A DNA stretch of 64,000 bases from Atrichornis clamosus (taxonomy: Eukaryota; Chordata; Aves; Passeriformes; Menuridae). Both the position numbers and the translations under genes were made by a program. Where the stretch lies: assembly GCA_013400975.1 (NCBI GenBank), contig WBMZ01014047.1, positions 26,289-90,288 of the forward strand. Reading direction: 5' to 3'. Positions 11,380 to 24,774 of the stretch are shown here, piece by piece. The first letter of the stretch is position 1; each line of letters starts with the position of its first letter. The notes beneath the pieces were generated by a model. It did not search any database. It saw nothing but the letters and a program-made list of their open reading frames with translations, and had not been told where the DNA came from.

Positions 11380-13380
11380 TAAATGAAGCAACAAGACACA
11401 CAGACATTAGGAGATTATTGAATACATTAAGAAAACCCCACAGAGCACAACTGTATTGTCTAATTTTTCAGAAAACTCTGCTTTTAAATGAAAGGTTTCT
11501 GGCACAGAATTCTGAATCTCTGCAAGAGGTTCCACAGAAACTGTCACTTTCTAATATTAGATATTAGTTAACTCTGATTCCAATCTAAAGTATTGTGGGA
11601 TTTTTTCACCTACTGAGAATGGTTTAACTTTCCCAACCATATATGTGCATGTAGCACATATAAACCTTTGGAAGTACCTGCTATTGCATTGCTCTCACTA
11701 GACTATTAGGATACACTTGTATCAGTTTTTTATCTCGGTTCTCTCTTCTAAATGAGTGTCTCACAGCAAGACTTTTTGAATGTGTGGTTGGGTTTTTTAG
11801 CTCTGAAGCCCAGCTGCTTAGTTTCACCTCACAACTCCATTTTTCTGATAGTCAATTGCCATTAATGCTGGAAGTTGTATTTGAGAAAAACATGACACAT
11901 AGAGTCTTAACGGTTCATAAGCAGCCATGAAAGCTACTAATTTCTCCACTGACCTCCACAGGAGCAGTCAAGAATACATTATGCACATACTTTAAATGTT
12001 CATTCAGGACCAAAAATCAAGAGGGAACATATTAAAACCTTTTAAAGATATTTGATTAAAATCACTGGAGCAGGGTGGTGGAAAGAGAGATGAGGATTTC
12101 ACTTGTATTGAACAGCCAATCTCATGAGAATCTAAAAGGGACAAGGAAGCAAGATAAAGCTGGGACCTGGGGTTGTGGAACAGAAAGTTAGCATGCTATC
12201 TCATGATAGTCCTCCTGGTACATAGAGGAATGTGTATGTGCTTTGCTTATTCCAGATCTGGAATATATGCTCAATATTAAGATCTGAAATAGATTAATAA
12301 ATAGATTAAAATATTATTAATTAGATTAATCTTCCTATTGAAATAAAAAGAAGTTGCTGACTCCAAAGTCAGTAACTGGTATCAGATGCATTTAGAAAAA
12401 TCTATATTCATCATACACTTGATCCTATTCCCTTTTGAGGATGAATGACAGAATTCATTGTTCATTGTATTGTATCTTCAGAATTTTGCTATTTAAATAG
12501 TTGATTCATTTAAAGAGTGATTTATTTTCTGTTCTTGCTGTATTTTTTCATGTGTAGAAAATTTCCCACAGCAACACCATTTTTTTCATATTAAATAAGA
12601 ATTACCCTTGAATCGGGCTTATTCCCTGAATAAAACTCAGAACTGCACTGCTGAATATTTTATAGAATCAGCATTTGCAAAATGACTTGTACCTGCCCTA
12701 GGTACATAGAAACGTGACATAGAGGCTCACAGCACTTTCACTGAAGTCACTGGAGTTAGTTGAAAGACAATTGATTTGCCCCAGAAGATAGGATTCAAGT
12801 GATAAACTCTTCTAATTTTAGAGTAACCTGCTTAGCACATCCAAAATATTCTTAATATACTTGTATTTCTATATTAATTTTTTCCCATGTTCTCCTCCTG
12901 TGATTTTTTTTAAAATTCTTTTTTCTGAATATAATATATCTGATGTTGCAGAACACATTAACATGTATCCTTTGGAACAGGTTCATTCCAACTTTAATCT
13001 CCTGACCTTTTTTAAACAGTCTCTGAGTGGAAAATATTTCTTTATTTAGCAGCTGGATACCCTCAATTTACAATACAGGTTGCCAAAGGATTTGTGAGAC
13101 CCATTAGCTTTAATGTCCACAGGTGTACCCATCTCACTTTATGGAGCTGCAAACTGGATTCAAGTCAAAAAAAGACTTGTAAACTTATGTGTAGGTTTAT
13201 TTGGAAGAGTCTTGATGTTCTTTTCTGGAAATAGTAGGGTATTAGCATTTAACAGATTGGCTTTACAACTGTTTAAAGAAAAGATACCATCTAGGAACAG
13301 AGTGTTGGAAGAGGATTACCAGTCACTGATCGACTCATTGTTCCCATTTGCAGGAACTGCAAAATATGACCCAGTTCATT
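11380..13380. other. FBXL13 intron sequence, no feature recognised
   Basis: AT-rich. The plus-strand frame at 13113-13412 (99 codons) overlaps the downstream FBXL13 exon on the other strand and shows no family signal. Confidence 0.35.
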
Positions 13381-13387
13381 CCCTTAC

Positions 13388-13531
13388 CAAGAGCTGTACT
13401 AACATTCTTTAATAGTTTGCCCCATGTCCCTTCCCAGAATGCTGTTTCACTATTCATGCTGTGATAATCAGAAAATCTCCAGCCTAAGTGCATTTTCTGA
13501 CATTTTATGGGATGTGTTTTGTTTTGCTTTC
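13388..13531 (-). pseudogene. FBXL13: FBXL13 LRR exon remnant
   Basis: An AATACAG acceptor ends at 13532 and a strong donor CTTG|GTAAGGG lies at 13388/13387. The open frame between them reads THPIKCQKMHLGWRFSDY, then HSMNSETAF, and ends KNVSTALG. I align this with the family stretch TGIQEFCKGTKHLE-x-CRVS, then the QLTDEAV block, and AVSIAGCPK. The match is weak per residue but follows the LRR spacing, and the segment lies in the correct order. The exon end is short by a few bases against the next exon's phase. Joining the two would put a TGA within three codons. Confidence 0.55.
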
Positions 13532-13539
13532 CTGTATTG

Positions 13540-16500
13540 CTATATAACGTGTCGTGGGAAGGATGTGAGGCAGGACTGATTGCAACACTACCTAACTTCA
13601 ACTGCTTTGGGAAGATCTCCATGCACAACTTCTGTTATCACTGTCACTGTGGAAAAATAGCTTAATATTGATCTAAAAGCAAAGGATACAGGAGACTGAG
13701 ACCCATGTATATAATAATTAATGGTGTGCAGCAGGTATCTGTAACACATAAACCAAGGGCTATTGTAAGATGGAGAGTGGCCTGCCAGATCTGAAACACA
13801 ACCAGTGGGGTTTGGCCTAGAGGCTGACAAACTTATGTGCATTTGGAAGGCAAACAACTTGATCAGAGAATATCTACATTTAGAGCGGGCTAATTGGTCA
13901 GCCAAATAACCCCAAACTAGTTGTACAGGAAGCTGGGTTCAGCCACTGCAGGGAATAAGGGATGTGTGGAGGACTGAAAAATTTTAAAGGGTAAAATTTT
14001 AAAGGGTAGTTCAAGATGAACATTTTCAAAAGTAGTAATAAACTTGTTTATTGCCACATGATAGTGACTGAAGCAACACTACAACTACTTCTCCCACGAA
14101 ATTTAAAAAAAAAATGAAATCAGCATTTTAAAGATTGCATTTGCAGCTTATTTTCAAAATGAAGCAAGTATTTGGTTTTGCTGTTAAAGAAAATAATTAA
14201 AACCACATAAATAACTAAATGCACAAAAGCCAGAGCTAGTAAGTCAGAAAGTACAGGAAAGGGATATAGACTTTCATAACAGCAATAGTTTCAAAAGGGA
14301 ACACACATTCTGATACAGGAAAAAGATAATTGAGATGCAAGACTTTAGTCACAAAGAAATGATACAGACAATACAGGAAGGAAAAATGCTGTAGTATAAG
14401 CTCACGGTAAAGAGGAACTAAGTTTCACTACAAATTAATCTTAATCTAAGTAATTTAATAGCTGGAAATAATTTTATTTTTTACAGATATCTAGACATCC
14501 TGAATGAAAATTAGTTGAGCAGCTTTCCTGAAGAGATGTTAGTTAATTGAATATGGCTGCAACTGCACATGGTTTTATTGGCAATAAATACCTACTAAAC
14601 ACAATACACTACATCCAGACTCACCAATGCACACTGGTGACAGTGGGAACCACTAGAAAACCTGTCACATTAACTTGGATGTTAAGGGAATATTCATATA
14701 GCCCTGGTATGACTATTATTCTGAGTCTCCTAGTAGTCAACAGAGAGATGAAACTTCTCAAAGAACTGAGGAAATCCTCTTTCTACAGCTGACAGCCTCA
14801 TGACCTGAGATTTGCAGGACGTCCTGCAGCTCTACCAAAGCTTTATCTTCAGTGAGAGCCTCTCCCCTTCTGTGATGTCCAGCCTAAAACCATGGTGAGA
14901 TGCCTTAAATTTGTCACTGAGCTATCTTCCAGGCCTGCTAATCTTGGCCTAAGGCCCGCATAATCTGTCATTTACTGGAATGTCAATTCTTCCTCTATAG
15001 GGGAAAGAAGGAAATACTTACATCGTAGATTGAATAAAAACCACTTGCATTAAGCTTTTCAAAGCTTTCAAGAATTAGTCCTGAGGTAAACAGACTAAGG
15101 ACTACATGGATAAATAACACATGTACACACACACAGACACAAAACCGCACCTATTTATCATGCCGAAATATTATATATTTATCATTCTGTAAAACACTTT
15201 GCAGTAATCAGACTATTGCGACTAACACACAGCCAATTTTTCCTTCTATAAAACAGGAACTCACACAATAACACAGGGTTGATCACTGGAAAATTTTATT
15301 TTTGTTATGACAGATTATGGGATTCTCTGTGATTTTCCTATGCCTTACTTAAACAGATGCGGAGAAACTTACCAAAACTGAAATCTGTTTAATAGACTAA
15401 TTTTAGAATTTTTGTCTCTATCCTCACTTAAATTCTTTTTTTCTTTTTTATTTTTGTCTATCAGTACAGCTGTAGCAGGACAGTGCTTCTTGGACTTTGG
15501 GTCCTTGTTTTATCTTACAAAATATTAGCATGCCAATGTCTGAACCTAGGACTGCTTGAAGAGGACAATTCAGAATTTATATTAATTGGCTTCTGTACTC
15601 TTGCTATTTCAATCTTAGATATATGGGCTGTTTTTCACCTGTAATACAGAAACATTCTAAACCCAGAAACTAAATGTTTTTAATCCATGTGCAAAGAAAA
15701 CTGCACTCCTTTCAGAATTAGGCCTCAGATGTGATGACTTAATCACTACATTCTCAGCTAGGGTATGTAACACAAGCTGAAGCCAGGATTTCAATGCCTG
15801 TGAGATACATTTATCTTGTTTTTACTAGCATAGCTTGTCTACATACATATTTAAAATATCCTTCAAAGTTAGGTTCTGAATTTACTCTTAAGTCTACCCC
15901 TACATGATTTTGCAAATAGCACTCAAATTATATTTGCAATCAAAAGAGATGGAGCTCTGTTTGCTCTCTTCATCTCTATCCCTGGTTCTATGCCTATAGA
16001 GAAAATAACAGAAGAGGTTGTGAAGGTAAAAACATTCAGACACTACAAAAAATCAAATGCCATATGAAGGAAATAACATTTTCTAACTTTTTTGCACAAT
16101 TTTAATTCTATATAAATAAGGTCTGAGGACACACACACACATCTATGAAAATACCAAACACTAAATTGCTGATCAAGTGAGCATCACCTGAGTTATGAAT
16201 GAACAAAGAACCTATTTTCAAAATATGGGATCTCATAAGCCTTTACATACTGTTATAATGCCTGGGAACAGGAAATGGGATTACGGTGGGATTACTCTCT
16301 GCAAATTTTCCATAAAATCATATCCTTAGATTCACTTTACTAAATAGGACTTGCCTTTTTGTTTCGAATTACTCCCTAAGCTCTTCTTCTTTCTCCGGCC
16401 TTCACTATATCCACGACATCAGGGCTTCTGCAACTCATACATGTGCTCCCTGCTGCTGCTTTCTTCCTCAAAAAGTTCAGATTCATTTGGCACACGAGGA

Positions 16501-18500
16501 AGGCAGAAACACTTCTTTTGCAGAGTCTTTTTTTGAGCTTACTCTGTGTAATGAGACACCTGAAATAGCCTCTTAGCCTGGCACAGCACAGGAGTGAATA
16601 TGCTCCTCTGAGGGCAGCAGCACTGGCAGCACACGAGTTTCTGTGAGGTACAAGATGTACATACTTGGTCATTGTTATAAACATGGAACTTTACACCGAA
16701 CATTCACGAAAGGCGAGTCAGAATTATTCCTAAAGAAGCAAATCCTAACGGTCTGACGTGTGTGTTGGGTAACAAGATTCAATCCAGATGCAGCCCTTGT
16801 GGTACAACGACATCTGACTCATTTTTACAATATATGGCTATAAAATGATGGATGTTGAAGATTTATAATGCAAAAAATGTAGAGGCTGAAGATTGGGATT
16901 ATGTGATGGCATTGCCTGTACCTGCAGCCTTATGATCTACAGCTGTTTATGGGCATGAAATTCATACAATTAAAAATGATTTAAGCATTTCTGTTATATA
17001 CAGTTAGGAATGATTCTCAGGTACAAAAAAAAGGTGCTCTTATTTGGATGCAAATTCTCTCTCCTTCCTAACAAGATGGATGGTTCTTTCTACTACTGTA
17101 AAGTTACCAACTAGTGTTGATTTCTTATACTGTTCTGAAATACAAAGCAGAATCATTGCAATCATGTTGAGTTTGTCAAATCTCCATAAAGATTTTGGTA
17201 AACTTCAAGCAGCCTGTGATAAGGACAAGGAATTTCACAATTTAACCATACATTTTGGAAACAATCATCTTTTCTTCATTCTGAATTTTCAAACTATGTT
17301 CATGTCATGCCCACTGGATTCTGCATGGAAGTAAACAGCTGAAAATTGAACTCTATCCACCCTTTTCAAGCCACAGTTGAATGTATCGTAGGTGTATGGA
17401 GCTGTAGGAATGAAAAGGGACAATAATTTTTGATGTAGAATAGTGTAATAAAGAATGAAAGATGACACGTAGAGCAAAACAAGATCAGTTTTGGACATGG
17501 TTAATATGATTAAATAGAGGGGCTTCCAGGAAACACCAAGAAAAGAGGTGAAGTTTTACCTGAATCCCAGTATCACTGAGGTTTTTGCATTGTGATATAG
17601 AAAGTTCTGATATTTTTCCACAGCAGCCAAGGGGTCTCAAGCCCTAAAAAATTCCAGAAAAATTAATCCTAAAAGTCAATACATGCAATTACATTTGCTA
17701 TGTTAAGATGCTCAATAACATCCAATGCCTTCTATCTCAGAATTACAGCACCTTTTAAGACATTCTCTTCAGGAGAATACATATAATTTATGTTCAGATT
17801 TTTGAAGCATGTACAAGAGTTAGGAATTCTATACAGAAATAATTCAACTGAGAAAGGGAAGAAATTTCTTTTTGTGCCTGTTGAGAAAGGAAGAAACTGA
17901 AGAAAAGTAGTGTGGTGTGAAATACTTCCATAAATATACTTCTAAGACTCCCATAAAGCAAAATATATTTACAGATTTCCTCCAAAAACTGGAGTTGAAG
18001 AACTGTTCATTTTTTTTTGTTGTTGGAAGAACAAAACACTATTTGCTAAGACCAAATGTCTTAAAATTACTACCTTACAATTAAGGGCTTTAGGGCTACA
18101 TCTATGGCACAATACAACATGTGAAATGGTACAATCGCACTCAAAAATGTATTAACAACCCCCATATTCAAGACAAGAAGGAGGTGAAAACTTTGGTAAA
18201 TTCTTTTTTCAGGAGTGCAAAAGGATCCAAACACGTTTTGTGATTTTTACTACTTGTACTCCAGCAAACAGGACTATGTTCTGATCCCAAATGCTGTAAT
18301 AAGGAGAAAAGAATTAAATGTTGATTTTGTAAAATTTATTTTGTTAGTCACAGCAGAATATCTCTGTACTTCATATCAGTAAATTAAACTTTACTGAAAA
18401 ACAAAGTTATCACTTTATTCTGTATGGTTAATAAATTATCTACAATTAGGCAGTGAACAACACTGCCTAAGTGTAGGCAGAGAGGAAGTATCATCCTGAA
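13540..18500. other. FBXL13 intron sequence with a short tandem repeat
   Basis: Mostly unique AT-rich DNA. A 15-bp unit, AAAATTTTAAAGGGT, is repeated twice near 13978-14007. A short AC-rich run lies at 15121-15145. The 102-codon minus frame at 16376-16684 has no LRR or other recognisable pattern. Confidence 0.4.
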
Positions 18501-18504
18501 AAAA

Positions 18505-18609
18505 TAAGCACATGTAAATAGTGTCTGGAATCCAGATGTGGACACTAATGATAATGCTGGAAGAGTGCGGCTGGAGTTCAGATTTTGCAGATTCCTGAAA
18601 TCTCACAGG
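18505..18609 (-). pseudogene. FBXL13: Possible FBXL13 LRR exon remnant
   Basis: The acceptor TTTCTATTCAG ends at 18610. The open frame continues with FQESAKSELQPHSSS, then IIISVHIWIPDTIYM. I align this with the family stretch DAGIEALGNMSS, then LISLDVSG-TSISDMG. Similarity is low and gapped. The call rests mainly on the splice acceptor and the colinear position between the 20.4 and 13.4 kb segments. Confidence 0.4.
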
Positions 18610-18614
18610 CTGAA

Positions 18615-20370
18615 TAGAAACAAAAAATGGAACAATGAAAGAGATTTCCAATCCTGACTGCTTATGAAAATACAAAAATTTGCATTTTTCTCAGGAGACA
18701 TAGTTATGTGGTGAGAGTAACTTTCAACAGGTTCGTGAAAATCTACAGATCTCAAACTTTTGTTGACCAGAGCTCTCCTATTCAAGACAAAACAGTTTTG
18801 TGCTTAAACCCAAAATGGGCTTATGCCAAAACTTGAATTCCTTACAGCAGAGACTGACAGTCTCACAGGTGTGATCTCAGGGACATAATTTCTTCTTGCA
18901 TTTTTCTTTACTTAAAAGTGGCACCACTTTAATGCACTTGATAATGAAATACTGAAGAATACAATAAAGACATTTTTGCTACAACTAATGCTGCTATGAC
19001 TTCAAAGTTAATGTATAATCATTTAATATGACTAAGGTGGCATTGAATGACTGAACAACTATTTTTTAGCGATGAAACTCAAGGTCTCCTTTGAGGCATT
19101 TCATTAGCCATTCCAGATTTAAGAAGGGAAAGAGCGAAGACTTGGAAGACAAGGAATGTCATTAGGAACTACTACATAGAAAAATAATCAAACTTCCATG
19201 TTTCAAAAAAGGAACCTCTTTGAACAAGCTCTATACAGGAAGTTTAATCTATATGAAATTTTAAACTATTATTTTTACATCTAACATACATACAAAGGAG
19301 CCAATTATCACTAGTTTTATTAGACTTCCTGATTTATTCAGTAGTATTCCCTGATAAACAATGTCAAGGATCCCCATCCAGGATACTGACCTATTTCTAC
19401 CAACTTTCATCTTCTATACTAAACTTCCTGCTATTTATGAAAGATATAGCTGGAGCTATCATATTGGAAGCCCTGGAAAGGGATGCCAGCAAAACAAATA
19501 CTGTGCACCACACAGACTTGGATCACCCCCCTTAGGATCACCCACTCTCCAAAAACATATTTCCTCCTTAATGTAAAGAAATCACCCCCTGTTTCTTGAA
19601 GGAATCTTCTGTTGCTATTGGGAAAGGGAAGACTTTGTCCAGCATCTCATCTGTAGCATATATATTATCGTTTCCATTTAGAAAATAACTTAAAAAGAAA
19701 CTTCTTGAGGCCTACAACCATTTGCAGAACAGCATTTATTATTATTTCACCACAGTTTCTATAGGCGAGAAAATGAGTCTTGACTCTACCAGTTGGTGAG
19801 GGTCTTCACTTGCTAGAGACACAAGTCACCTGAGGCTATGACATACCAAAGAACAACTCTTCATTATTTATATTCACAAGCTGCAAGTCTCTGCCTTTCT
19901 ACTGCAGGCTTCAATGAATGTACTGTCTCTCACTAACAACAGCCATGTGCTAGGCTATTTCCAACTTCTTCTGAGATTTCTGTTCACATATCTCTTTGCA
20001 ACCTTCAAGGTCAGCATCTGTATTTTATCTTTATCTTTGTGTTCCAGAGATAGACAGATGTTACTTCCTGTTCATACTCCAAACCAAACAGATTGACCCC
20101 AAAGTGACTCCAATCCTGGAAGACATTCTTAAGAGGTATCTCCCGCCATCTATATCTGAGCCATTTAGTATTAAATGCCTCACTTTATCCTCTAAAATGC
20201 TCAGATTTCTGCACAGATAAGCCACAGTCAGGCACCAGTTTCATGGATTGAACACTAGAAGAGAAGAATGTAACTCCTACCGTGCAGATTCATTTTGCCA
20301 TTAAGAGCATATATGTGGCAGAACAAAGTTCAGATTCACATAGGAGGAACCTCCTGGAAAATGGGTAAGT
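18615..20370. other. FBXL13 intron sequence, no feature recognised
   Basis: Only short open frames on both strands, without recognisable products. No CR1 or LTR signature was seen. Confidence 0.35.
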
Positions 20371-20371
20371 T

Positions 20372-20457
20372 CTTTTGTGGATGTAGCTGTACAGTGTCCA
20401 GTACTTGAGCTGATATGAATGCGGGTCAGATCTGTTTGCAGGAACTACAGGGACATT
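20372..20457 (-). pseudogene. FBXL13: Possible FBXL13 LRR exon remnant
   Basis: Within an open minus frame the residues NVPVVPANRSD, then PHSYQLKYW, line up with the family block ASVTEIAQRCHELTYLNLRYC, sharing the A-x-R, T/S-Y and L-K/R-Y positions. The conserved asparagine and cysteine of the LRR are not kept. No clean acceptor is visible at the expected place. It lies in the correct order between the 24.7 and 18.5 kb segments. Confidence 0.4.
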
Positions 20458-20464
20458 TTTCTCT

Positions 20465-23400
20465 AGCAGAGCGAAATCCCCCTCTATGACTTTGTGTATA
20501 ATGCATGCCATAATATTTAATTTCTGTACCTAACACCATTTGTGGTTAGACCAGATCATAACTTACAAACTATGATTGCCAACATTTCTTGAGACAGTCC
20601 AGATGACGGGGATTCCATTGTGACAAAACATCCTGTAAAAATATCAAGCCCTATTTTCAACATTGCTGAGTACTTTAAATTCCATCTGATTTGCACTGGA
20701 GCTCAAGGTGTTGGCACATCTGGCATCGATCACAATGACTCCCCATTGTAGTATTTCCTATTTTTATGCAGCATTAAGTTTCTAAATCTCCAGATTAAAT
20801 TCTCTCTTTCTCTATTCCTCCAAACAAACTGGAATTGGAGCCCACTTCAATATATTTTAACATTTTCTCTTCCCTCCCTTGGGAATGTGTGTTATTTGTC
20901 ACATCTTTTCCTCTGGAAATCAAAAGCAAATAATTCATTTGCAGTCTGTAGCTGGTTATATTTATTAGACTTGATGATATCTTTTTCTTAACCTTTATAA
21001 GACTATTCCTTAGTCCTACTGGCCTAATTTTCTAACAGATCAAAAAGTGCAGCCAGGCTATGAAATCAAGTCACTGCAGATTCAGAAAACCACTAAGCAT
21101 GCTAAAAAATTCCTCTAGATAATTGTGGAAAGCCAAAGTACCACTTTTGGTTGGGTGGTTTTTCACCATATTTAGAAACTTACTACTAAAATATTAGTAA
21201 ACATTTATGTTGCAGCCTGGCCTTAGGACCAGTCAGGATCTGAAGATCATTAACATGTAAGAAGTGAAAATTGAGCTAAGTGTTTATACATCCATATAAT
21301 CTCTACTCTGGAGTGCCCAGTGATTACAAAGCATCCTCAACTTTAAGTAGTAACTACACCCAAAGAAGCAATTCAGCCAGAAGAGAGAATGGGGCCTTAG
21401 ATTATAACAAGAGAAAATTTAATGTGTGACAGTCATTGCAATAGATAGTGCAGAAGCAAAGAATATTTCTCTGTATACTTTGTACATCCTTTTTATCTTT
21501 GATTTCAGAAATGTTTGAGGGTTCTTCCCATTTTTAAAGTATTCTACCTATTTTTTATGTTTCAGGCTATTTTTTTTTCTTTCTCATAATTACACTGCAT
21601 GTAATTCACCACTGATAATAAGCTTGCCTGAGTTTATGTCAGGGCATCTACTGTTTTTGTTGCTGGATGCTTTATGTAACTCAGGAGTCAACTAAGTTTC
21701 TTTTTTTTTCTTTGCTATGGTTTTCTGTCTAAATCCTGCTTGACTGAAGACATTTTCTTCAAATGTCCTGACACTTTTATACTTAATTACTTTTCTAATG
21801 TCCCAAAAATATGGGTGGTCCAGGCCGTATGCATCAGCAGCTTGTGTCGGAACAAGGAAGTTTGGGCAGCTGCACACTTTCAGACTCACACTTGGAGCAA
21901 AGCTGCCAGAGCTTTGTCATGCAGACATCAAGAAAAATTCAAGACATTTTAACAAAAATACGGAGAGTGTGAGAATAAGACTTGTGACTAAAAGCACAAG
22001 TTCTGTCTGTCTTATAAAAGCAGTTCCAGTGAGTCTGCTTTTACAAGACAAACAGATTTTGGTTCTAAGTGCTAATGTTTCCATCTCTGTAATAGAAGCT
22101 CAAGCACCTTGCATATATTGTAAATAACTTTACAATGATATCTAAAATTACTTGCGACTTTGTCTATGCATTCATGGACGTATTCACCATACTCAATTTA
22201 AAACGCTATGATCCCTATTGCAAGGAGTTTAGAGGAGCAAAATGTGAGGCAAAACCATGAGGAATGGGAGGCTAGCTAGAAAAAAAAGGGGAGTTTTCCT
22301 AAAGAATTTAAACTACTTTTCAAAGAACTCAACATCTTTGCTCTGTCATTGCACAGTTGCTTTTTTTTTTTTAAAGAAATGTCGTCTCCAAGTTGCAAAA
22401 CTTGAAATTTCTAAGATTCTTTTAAGTTGTTTATAACTTTAAGAAACTAATTTCTAGTACTTCAGGAATGACAAAAGCAGATGTCCTTCCCACTACTAAA
22501 AAATGGTATTGAGACTTTAAAAATGTGTGTTGTTTTAAAAAAATGAATTTAAAATAAAGAAGGAAATATTTTCTGCAATGTAAAAGGATGAATGCTAAAA
22601 TAATGGACTGAAAAAAATAATATTTAAAATGCAGTTGTGTGGGTTTTAAATTTAATGTTACATATTTTCTGAGAGTAAGATCAATGTAGTCAAAGCCCTA
22701 ATGAAAGAAGTACAGAAACTTCTTCATTATGCTACCAGTCTGTCACGTGCATGAAGTTCACTTCCTTTTCGTTGCATATTTGATTTTGTTAATGAATGGG
22801 CATATTTAGCTTAAGACACTTAAGCACATATAAAACTTAAACATGACAGGAATTACTTCCCTTACTTCAGCTGGTGTTCACACATTTCCCTAGGCATGCT
22901 CACTATGCAAAATGCACAACTTTCTATACAATATCAAAATCCGGACATATGCAATGATGACTTTTATTCAATTTCCAGTTTTCAGTTGAGTAGTAGACTC
23001 AGGATAAGTATACTAAACTTCTCCAAACATGAGACTTTTAATGTATTTTTTATTAGCACTCTATCTTTTAATTACTGTGAGTCTATAGAGTACTCTTATA
23101 TGGGGGGATTTGGGGTTTTTAAAAATTAATTTATTGTTAGGGACAAATCTAAGAGTCAATGTATTTCATCCAAATGCAACAAATTCCCTGATGAAATACA
23201 GATTGCAAAAGGAACATTCACTTCTTGTGCTTTGTTACGAAGGGTAAGAAGAAACAGAAGAGGAAGGCACCAACACTGGGGGAAAAAACTTCCATTTTGA
23301 TTAAGTCAGTCATACCTGAGACACAAATATGTAAGAAAATATGGCTGTACTGTCTCTTTTCTCCCCTGTCCTTCCCTTAAGTATATGTCATCCTAATTGC

Positions 23401-24680
23401 AATAAAGTCTGCTCTGCTTTGAGGGACAAAAAGATTCTGCTGTCCTTTGAAAAAACAGAAAGGAAAATTCCCTTGTGTAATGCAAATCTAAGTTGCAACT
23501 TCTAAGTTTTAAACACTGAACAGGAAGACAGGGAAAGCAAGAGACATCTACTGCACAGGCTGCAGGAAAGCATATGAGCCTTACAATTTTTCTTTATCAA
23601 CACAGTATATGGATGTCGATTAATTACTGCGCATAAAACATTGAGCTCTCTGTTGCATTTTTAAAGCAATATTTTAAAAGTCTAAGTTGAAAGAGATCCT
23701 AGTATGGCTTCCTCTATATGTTAATAAAATGCATAATATAAAGTCAAAGCATACAAATAGTAGCTTGTTACAGGGCAGACTGCTAGATTTCATTTTATCA
23801 AGTAATGTTTTAAGACTAGAAAATGTATTTAATATTTAATGTATTTATTTTATATGTGTATGAATGTTACATAAATATAGCAAACAGCAAAAACCACCAA
23901 CGTTTTTCCTGGTATTAGCACTCAGAAATTAAAAACTGTCAATTTCTGAGTTAATTTATCTGTCTTGTGGGAGAGAGAAAACTGAAAGTCTTAGCAACGC
24001 AGTGTAAGCAAAAAAGCTTGGCGTGTTGCCGAGGTCATGGGTTGTGCTATGTGAAACCTAGAGTAAAAAGCAACACAGCATTTTAAAAGACTAGCTGTGG
24101 CAGACAAGGAGAAAGAAAGCATTTTTGCTGAAACATTGTGAGACTATAATTCAAGGCAGCATAGATTTCATTCAGATATAATTTTGTGATATTTTAAATG
24201 AGCACGTTAAGTGAAGTCTTCTTGGATTCTACAACCCTCTTTATTTAACTTAATTTTCTTTTTTATTTTCTGGCCTCGATAAAAGATACAAGCATTCTTT
24301 CTTTTTTTTTTTCACATTTTAATTGTTTTTGCACAAACTCTGTGTTAGAGCCAAATAATGAGGTTCTTGGTCAGAATTCTGTTTGGACATGACTGAGTGA
24401 ATAGTCTCTATGGCAAGTTTGCTTCACAAGGATTCTCTCAGATTTCTGTGTTCGGTGCAAAGAGTTTGTTCCAAAAGTAAAAGAAACAGCAGAACTGACT
24501 GTGAACCTGCACACAAGGCAGGACCTGCCAGTGTTTAACCTGGCTCCCCTCAGTGCTAATGGGGGGGGTTGCTTTTTTTTTGCTTTCCAGTTTTAGCAAC
24601 CTGACACATTGAAATACCTTGTTAGTAATTCTCTCACTAGCATCTGTTTCCTAGACCACAGTGGGGAGCAGTGCCTCTGT
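20465..24680. other. FBXL13 intron sequence, no feature recognised
   Basis: AT-rich. Homopolymer T runs lie near 21570, 21705 and 22360, and a G run followed by a T run near 24560-24580. The open frames at 21692-22127 overlap on opposite strands and have no recognisable product. Confidence 0.4.
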
Positions 24681-24685
24681 TGGAC

Positions 24686-24769
24686 CTAATACCCAGCTCC
24701 CTTAGGTTAGCTCCTGAAGAGCCTTGTACAAACCTTATACAAATTGGCCTTACACATCTGTCACTGACC
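24686..24769 (-). pseudogene. FBXL13: FBXL13 LRR exon with insertion and weak donor
   Basis: The acceptor TTCTCTTTTAG ends at 24770. The exon's first base completes the arginine codon split across the intron from the 27.6 kb exon. The frame reads VSDRCVRPICIRFVQGSSG, then ANLREL, matching the family stretch SDEGVRPFVQGSSGAKLREL. Four extra residues (ICIR) interrupt the block. The DNA there looks like a short imperfect duplication around TGTRTAAGG. After LREL the expected NLTNC segment is missing and only GIR remains. The donor would be ATTAG|GTCCAA, a poor consensus. The exon is in frame but rearranged. Confidence 0.75.
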
Positions 24770-24774
24770 CTAAA

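Noticed and set aside
16376..16684. 102-codon minus ORF as a possible FBXL13 exon
   Set aside because: No LRR spacing or conserved cysteines, and no splice signals at sensible places.
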